In this document: positions 58,298 to 64,000 of the stretch, piece by piece
Numbering within the stretch: position 1 is the first letter of the stretch
Layout of the letters: every line of letters begins with the position of its first letter
Assembly: GCA_047967505.1 (NCBI GenBank)
Contig: CM106540.1
Length of the DNA stretch: 64,000 nucleotides
Source: Dipteris shenzhenensis
Taxonomy: Eukaryota > Polypodiophyta > Polypodiopsida > Gleicheniales
Strand: one strand, 5' to 3'
The notes under the pieces: generated by a model
What the model was told of the DNA's origin: nothing
Seen by the model: the letters and a program-made list of their open reading frames with translations, nothing else
The model's database searches: none
Position numbers and translations under genes: made by a program

Positions 58298-59200
58298 TTT
58301 TTTTTTTGTGAGAAGAAATGTTTTATTGCTGTGAAATAATTACATTCATAATTACTCCAAAAGCGGAGTAACTACTACTCAACCGAAAATCTCAATATAA
58401 GCCATATATACATCATGATCAATCAAATGAGTCTGAAAGCAATCACAAAACCATTCCCGCAGAGATCGTTTGAAAAAAACTAAAGATGAAAAAGTAGGAT
58501 CACCAAAGACTCTATGATTTCTGTCCATCCATAGAGTCCAAAGTGCCCAATAGCGTACTCAAACAAAAAATAAATCAAAACCCTGTCTAGCGGGATGAAA
58601 ACCAAATAACCAAAAGAACTACCAAAAGTAACAGTAGGAAATCTCACTCGAAACCCCTAACGAATGAGAGCAAGGAAATCACAAGTATGTGGACAGTGCC
58701 AGAAAATATGAGGCACAGATTCAACAGGATGTAGACATCTGTGGCAAACAGCTTGGGCAATGTATCTATGCACAAGTAATTGCCCAGATGGAAAAATGCC
58801 AAGTAGTACTCGCCAGAGAAAAAGTTGTTGCCGAAGAGGGACTTTATAATGCCAAAGGAGACGTAGTCGCTTTCGATGGACAATCCATATGCCAAACAGA
58901 ATTGGCTCTGTCAAAAACCCAAGACGGAGGTAACAACACTTTATACAAAGAAGACATTGTGATATGTGACAGCTTTAAAGGACAGGTTGAAGAAGAGGAA
59001 GAATGAAGAGTCAAATCCTCAAGCCTATCCTGAGGTTCCAAACGAGGTACTGGTAAGAAAGGTTGAAGCATTTTTGAAATTTTGTGCCATAAAGGACGAT
59101 AATGAGCTCCCAAATCATACTTGCTAACAATCGCAGAAAAAGATAAAAGAGTACTATCATCCTGAAGTACATCCACCACAGAAGCAATACCTTTGAAAGA
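58298..59200 (-). pseudogene. LINE ORF2 3' part (zinc-binding region) with poly(A)
   Basis: On the minus strand: SKYDLGAHYRPLWHKISKML, then LWHYKVPLRQQLFLWRVLLG and CHRCLHPVESVPHIFWHCPH, the zf-RVT domain found after reverse transcriptase in plant L1 LINEs. The element ends in about ten A's (T's on the plus strand at 58298-58308), consistent with a LINE tail. A frameshift lies near 58860. RT itself is missing from this piece. Confidence 0.75.
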
Positions 59201-59913
59201 TGAAGTTGTAGACTTCCCGCAATGCATGGCTTCACTCTTGCCTAAAATTGCAGCGACTTTAGGCAAAGTGATTTACCCACTGCGCCCTAATGGCAACTCT
59301 AATTGATTTTGCATTCTCTGGGATACTGATAATCCCACACCAGAGTCTTATTCAGTCACGGTGAACAATGTTGACATGGGAAGTGCATTTTATAAATTGA
59401 AATGGGAACTATTTGCAGGGGCTTGCTTTGAATGTACAAAATTTGAGCACATGGCTTCGCAGTGTCTAATGAGTCAGCATAAAACGCCTCCCGCTACTTT
59501 GCCTGCTCAGATGCCAAATAAGGATGCTCTTGCCTCTATTGGGAATAAAAATAAAGATAATAGACAGTTTTCGGTGAATCATGATAAAGGCAAAGCCCCA
59601 GCGGTTTCAAATGGGACTGCTTTTTCCTGCTATTCAACCCTCAACAAAAGGACCAAAAACTCCAATTGATGGATGTCAAAGTCCAAGAAAAGTTATTTCT
59701 GTCCGACGACCTCCATCCCCTCGCACTTGGAATGGTGCATCTTCTAGTGGAAACTCTGCACAGATCAACTCAGGAATTGGAATCACATGGGTTGCAGTGA
59801 CAGCTAGCAGAATTCTCTTTTCTGAAGAGGTTGCTGCATTGCTATCCACTCCTCAGGCGGATGTTTCTTCCCAGAGAAGAGGCCTTGACCCTGAGGTAGA
59901 AATGCAAGATTGA
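59190..59913 (+). pseudogene. LINE ORF1 C-terminal part
   Basis: Plus strand: MASLLPKIAATLGKVIYPL (about 59225-59281), a stop, then LWDTDNPTPESYSVTVNNVD and a zinc knuckle CFECTKFEHMASQC (about 59427-59468), the layout of plant LINE ORF1 (DUF4283 plus CCHC). A basic, low-complexity tail follows in two overlapping frames to 59913. The N-terminal DUF4283 half is not here but is found inverted at 61.9-62.3 kb. Confidence 0.7.
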
Positions 59914-59966
59914 TATCCTGAAGGTTGCTGCTGTACAAAATTGTTTTTTTCTTATAAATATCTGTA

Positions 59967-61915
59967 AATATGCTTGCTCATATCAAATGCCTTACCTTAA
60001 ATGTTCAGGGGATGTGTGACAGTAGGAAATGAAAATCTGTGTGGTTGTATATCAATCAATTTCAGCCTGATATAGTGGCATTACAAGAACACAATCAACA
60101 TGTCTATGCAGGAAAGGCAGTTTATTACTACGGCTATGATATCTTTTATGCTGAGGAGCACTCTTTCTCAAGTGTAGTCATTCTGATTAAGCATGGGCTT
60201 CAACCAGTTATTGCTTTAAATGACAATCAAGGCAAATGGATTATTCTTTAATGCATCATTCAAGGCGAGGTGTTTGAATTTGCTTCTGTATATGCACCTC
60301 AATCTTCTCGGGATAGAAGTACAATCTGAGATGCCATGCAACGATATCCATGGAGATATCATGCCTTTATATGTAGGGATTTCAATAATGCTCCACAACA
60401 GGGTGACAATACATCAAGAAATACTCATATGTTAACCTCTGAAAGGCATGCATGGTCTCAATTACTGATTCATCTTGATTTGGTGGATCTCTGGAAGGAA
60501 TTGCAGCCTTTGTCACTTGGATACACTTTTCAACATAATGCTCTTTCTTCTTATCAGGCACGTCTGGATCGCTGGTATAGTGTAGCTCCGCAATAAAATG
60601 ATGATTTTACGTGCAAAATGTGGATTGACTATGCCTTTGCGCATTCAGATTATGCACCGTTATGGTTGAGGCTATCTTTTCATGATATACCAGATGATAG
60701 ACTGCCTCAAATGCGACATCTGATTGTGAACAATAGCTATTTGCAGCATCTTGCTTTCAAGGCAATGGTCATTGAAGCCTATCAATCTCTGTCTTCTCAA
60801 AGTCACTTTGATATTAATAATGCATGGGATTCTTTTGTTTCCAAAATGCAAGTTATAATTAGAGATTATGGCAAGTCTTACATAAAGACTCTGAGGGAAA
60901 CTGTTGCTTAGGCTAAATTGACTTGCCAAGACGTCACTGAACTCAGTCACTTTCGTCCTTTGTCCTTGTATGAGCAAACAATACTATGCCAGGCTAAATA
61001 TTGTCTCCAAATCAATGATCACAAGAAACTTGCTAAATGGGAGACCAGAGCAAGACAAAGAGCTTTCACAGATAAAGGCTGTTCTTCCAAACAATTTTTT
61101 AAAAGCTTGCATGAGAAGAGATTAAAAATAAACATTTGCAAGTTGCTTATGCCTGACGGTTCATGGACATCACGGTCACAGCTTGCTTCTGTCTGTGTAC
61201 ATCATTTCTCTCAGCAGTTTGGTTATGCAGATTCTCCCTCGCAGCAAGTTTTGTCTGCAAGAAATTTACTTTTACAGCATGTTTCTCTCATTATCTCCAC
61301 TACTCAAGCTTTGGAATTGAAGGAACCTTTTACTAAAAGGGAATTATCAGATGTAATCAAATCCTGTGGTAGATGGAAATCTCCAGGATGGGATGATCTT
61401 ACAGTTAAATTTTTTTTAGAATATTGGCCTCTTTTGAAGCATGCTTTGTTGCATATGGTGAATTCTGCTTATCAAAATCAGAGAATGCCAGACACATGGA
61501 AGAGAGGTCTTGTTAAACTCCTTCCAAAAAAGCAAATCTGTGAATCTTTGATTGATTGGAGACCTATCATGCTTATGCCAGTCATTTACAAATTTACTAC
61601 CAAAATGATTGTTGATCGAATAAAAGGCTATTTGCATGATGGGTTGCATCTTGCGCAATATGGTTTTGTTTCTCGTAGGCATATCACAGATAACATTGCT
61701 AATAGCTATGTTGGAATAGAATATGCCAAATATATACAGTAAGATGTTTTGCTATTGCAAGTTGATATTTGATGCTGTTCAGTGGGACTTTATTTCATAA
61801 ACGATGCAAGCCTTGGGATTTGGCACAAAAATGCAACAAGTTATCAATTGGCTATATCAAGATAGAAAAGCTCCTTGCATACTTTCAGAACGTGCACCAT
61901 TTGCTACCAAAAAAA
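59967..61915 (+). pseudogene. LINE ORF2: endonuclease and 5' part of reverse transcriptase
   Basis: Starts about 59967 (MLAHIKCLTLNVQGM). The endonuclease region includes PDIVALQEHN and, in other frames, SVYAPQSS and FICRDFNNAP. The RT region (60918-61742) has PFTKRELSDVIKSC, SPGWDDLTVKFF, DTWKRGLVKLLPKK, DWRPIMLMPVIYKF and YGFVSRRHITDNI, matching the first RT blocks of L1 LINEs. After a frame change it continues to APFATKKK at 61915, then stops abruptly before the YADD-type catalytic block. Several stops are present. Confidence 0.82.
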
Positions 61916-62335
61916 AAGTGACGAATGTTCCAAAAGCATTTGCTTGTGAATCTCATCTACCATAATGACCTCAAAAAAGCCTCTAGCTGCATAATGTACC
62001 TTACGAACAAATGAGCCAACCAGTGTGCGGGTCAACCAGTTGCCTACCTCTGCAATAGGTGGCATCCAACCTAGGAAAAATAAAATAACTGCATTTTTGG
62101 CATATTCTCTAATTGGATTCACAATTTCATCCACTTCAACCATGAGACCAAGCGATGGAACAGAGTCTTTCCACTCTTTCCTTGTGTCTATAAATCCTTC
62201 ATGCATGACATCATAAACCAGTTGTGCTTCAACAAAATCATGCACGGGGTCATGCTGACCCTCAACCTGCTTTTGCTTTTTGCATTGAACCGATCGATCC
62301 TTTTGAAAAGTTTTTTCATAAGAATATTCAGCCAT
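61904..62335 (-). pseudogene. LINE ORF1 N-terminal part (DUF4283-like)
   Basis: 143 codons on the minus strand starting MAEYSYEKTFQKDRS. Near the end: ILFFLGWMPPIAEVGNWLTR, then VHYAARGFFEVIMVDEIHKQ and MLLEHSS, matching DUF4283 of plant LINE ORF1. It breaks at 61.91 kb, where the plus-strand RT piece also breaks. It starts with a plausible ATG and has no internal stop. Confidence 0.65.
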
Positions 62336-62736
62336 GTCTTTTGAAGAAGATGGAACCCAAAAAGGGGGTACCTGTAAAGTGATAAAGAGAAAAAACTGTC
62401 CCTAAAAACAGCCCACAAAGGAGAAGGAAATAGTGTATTTGCAAGGAGAAGAAGGAAGAGATATTTAGGGATTTAGAGAGAAGAAAATACAAGTTGTGGA
62501 GAAAGAAAAGATAAAAAACCAGGAAAAGTTCCAAGATGCACTATAAATCAGAGAAAAAAGAGAGGTTCTGGCGATGGAAAGAGTGCACAAGACCCAAGAA
62601 ACAAAAAGGAGAGAAAGGGGGAAGAGATAGCTCTCAGAACCAGCATCTAAAAGCAGCCCGTGAGCTAAACCCGGTACAACAGCGACCCAGGAGCAGGGAA
62701 TCAGCAACAGCAGCAGCCTGAACAGGGCGGGAAAGG
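62336..62736 (-). other. Probable LINE 5' untranslated region
   Basis: Purine-rich on the plus strand. Lies upstream of the DUF4283-like frame. No gene. Confidence 0.35.
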
Positions 62737-62805
62737 CCGTACAAGTCCGTACACCTATACGGAATTGTACGGACTTATGGCGGGACTGTACGGCAGGGAT
62801 TTACG
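62737..62805. repeat. GTACGG palindrome cluster
   Basis: Contains an 11-bp perfect inverted repeat, aagtccgtaca and tgtacggactt, separated by 12 bases, and six or so copies of ccgtac/gtacgg in about 65 bp. Confidence 0.75.
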
Positions 62806-63743
62806 ACTCCAGAGAGCTGAATTTTGGACGCTGATTATGAGCAGCAGGTAGCTGAAGCAGATTTGGCATGATATTATTTACACCTTACGGACCATCTAGG
62901 TCCAACGAGGTGTGGATTCCAAGAAGAAAGCTGAAAGGCGTAAGTGGTTCTATAAGGCTTGGCTTGCAAGCACCTTATACACTTTCAGAGCAATGGCATT
63001 GTGCAAGATCTAAAGCCCGTGGATCAAGGTATCCATTGGTTGAATAGCCTCCCTTGACTCAACGTATCTCCTACTGTCTCCTCATCTTGCTCACTTAACT
63101 TTACTCTTGCCCTTCCTCTCTCATCCTGCAACTCTCACTTCTTTAAAAGTGAATGCTAAGAGAACAATTCCAATGTTAATAGAATAATTCCGAGACCAAT
63201 TAAAGGAAAACAGAAAACTGTGACATAACTAGGATAAGTAGCTTGCTGGCCAAATTATCTAGGATAGTTTTGAAGCAATATTAAATAAAAGGTGCCAACC
63301 ACATTACAAGTAGGTACCTTGCCTAAGCAATGACCATCGACCATTTAGTTACCATGATTCTTGTAATGGGGGTGCTCAAGGATAGGCAACCTCTTTCTTG
63401 TTGGTACGTAGATTTAGACACAAGCATTTGACATAGTGCTTGTATAGATCATGTTGGGCAGAATGACAGATTAGGGGTATGGTCACAAGGGGCCATCTTG
63501 AACGATTGGGACACATTCCTCGCGTTCCAATCATGAGGGAATGAAGGAAAGCAGGAAGTATTTCCCCAAGCAATCAACACCGTGGACAAGTGTGTTTGGT
63601 TTGTTGGGGAGTCGGAGCTTTCATGTGTGCTTGTTTGTGTGGCTATATGTGTTTGTGTGCGACCACCAAGTGTGTGAGCGATTGGAGTCATCTAAGCCGT
63701 GATGTCAAATGGACAGCCACGTGCAACTTCATTTCATTTAGCA
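62806..63743. other. No gene recognised; probably includes a 5' LTR
   Basis: No coding motif. The last bases before 63744 should be the end of an LTR, given the primer-binding site that follows. The start of that LTR could not be placed. Confidence 0.35.
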
Positions 63744-63756
63744 TGGCATCAGAGCC
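63744..63756 (+). promoter_or_regulatory. Primer-binding site of an LTR element leaving the window
   Basis: TGGCATCAGAGCC follows '...tttagca' and is one base from the initiator-Met tRNA primer site seen in Copia-1. About 240 bp of putative leader remain before the window ends. Confidence 0.55.
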
Positions 63757-64000
63757 ATCTTATCACGTTTTCCTGATCTACAGCTTCTTATAGTCGCCTA
63801 GCACCCTCGGCCCGTAGGCAGCACATATTCTCGCCTAGCTCCCTCAACCTGTAGTCGCCTTTCTGCTGCTGCATTCTCCTTTGCTGAAAATGAAGTCGTC
63901 TACATCCTGCTGCTCTTCCCTTTGCTGTCCTGAACTCATATCTGCTGTAAATCTTGTCACCCACCTTCCACAAGCTGGCATTTGCTGTTTGGAAGACTTT

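Noticed and set aside
1-64000. CRISPR-like or prokaryotic defence system
   Set aside because: The repeats seen are LTRs, microsatellites and tandem duplications. There is no regular spacer array, and the genes are eukaryotic.

Overview
The window looks like repeat-rich nuclear DNA of a land plant. The evidence is GT-AG introns, Copia elements primed from initiator-Met tRNA, a TNP2-type CACTA transposon, a plant-style L1 LINE, a SWEET sugar-transporter fragment and a condensin II gene with a plant-like C-terminus. I cannot name the species. No prokaryotic operons, tRNA, rRNA or CRISPR arrays were seen. Most of the sequence is transposable elements of different ages, nested in or beside a few host genes.

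Layout. 0.2-1.5 kb holds an unidentified decayed gene on the minus strand, followed by CT-rich tandem repeats. 3-7.7 kb is mostly anonymous, with a gag fragment near 7.1-7.5 kb. 7801-13248 is Copia-1 (minus), with identical 298-bp LTRs and a 5-bp target duplication but two stops and a frameshift in its polyprotein. 13.2-18.7 kb is non-coding with several tandem duplications (125, 148 and 460 bp units). 18815-24694 is Copia-2 (plus), inserted exactly in the glycine-rich-loop codons of a protein kinase-like gene that resumes at 24700-25549. 26264-26830 holds two exons of a SWEET transporter (minus). 26885-32044 is Copia-3 (plus), the oldest of the three, lacking its integrase core.

33.6-39.6 kb is a CACTA transposon with divergent TNP2-like (minus) and TNPA-like (plus) genes and a clear right terminus. 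It abuts a second, truncated TNP2 copy at 39.6-40.5 kb. 40.97-44.85 kb is a gag-protease fragment of a Ty3/gypsy-like element (minus). 46.2-48.4 kb is another gypsy relic (plus) in which gag runs almost directly into integrase.

50047-55441 is the one clearly intact host gene: the last nine exons (769 codons plus stop) of condensin II subunit CAP-D3 on the minus strand, all in phase; its 5' exons are not in the window. 56.6-57.5 kb is a gypsy gag relic. 58.3-62.3 kb contains LINE pieces in minus/plus/minus order, which can be explained as one LINE with an inverted middle. The right end carries a small palindrome cluster and the start (a primer-binding site) of another LTR element that leaves the window.

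The only gene likely to serve the host is CAP-D3, in chromosome condensation. The kinase and SWEET genes are broken. I found no convincing new biological system. The most informative features are the structural ones: insertion into the kinase loop, newly inserted but dead Copia-1, nested CACTA copies with different palindromic repeat motifs, and the rearranged LINE.
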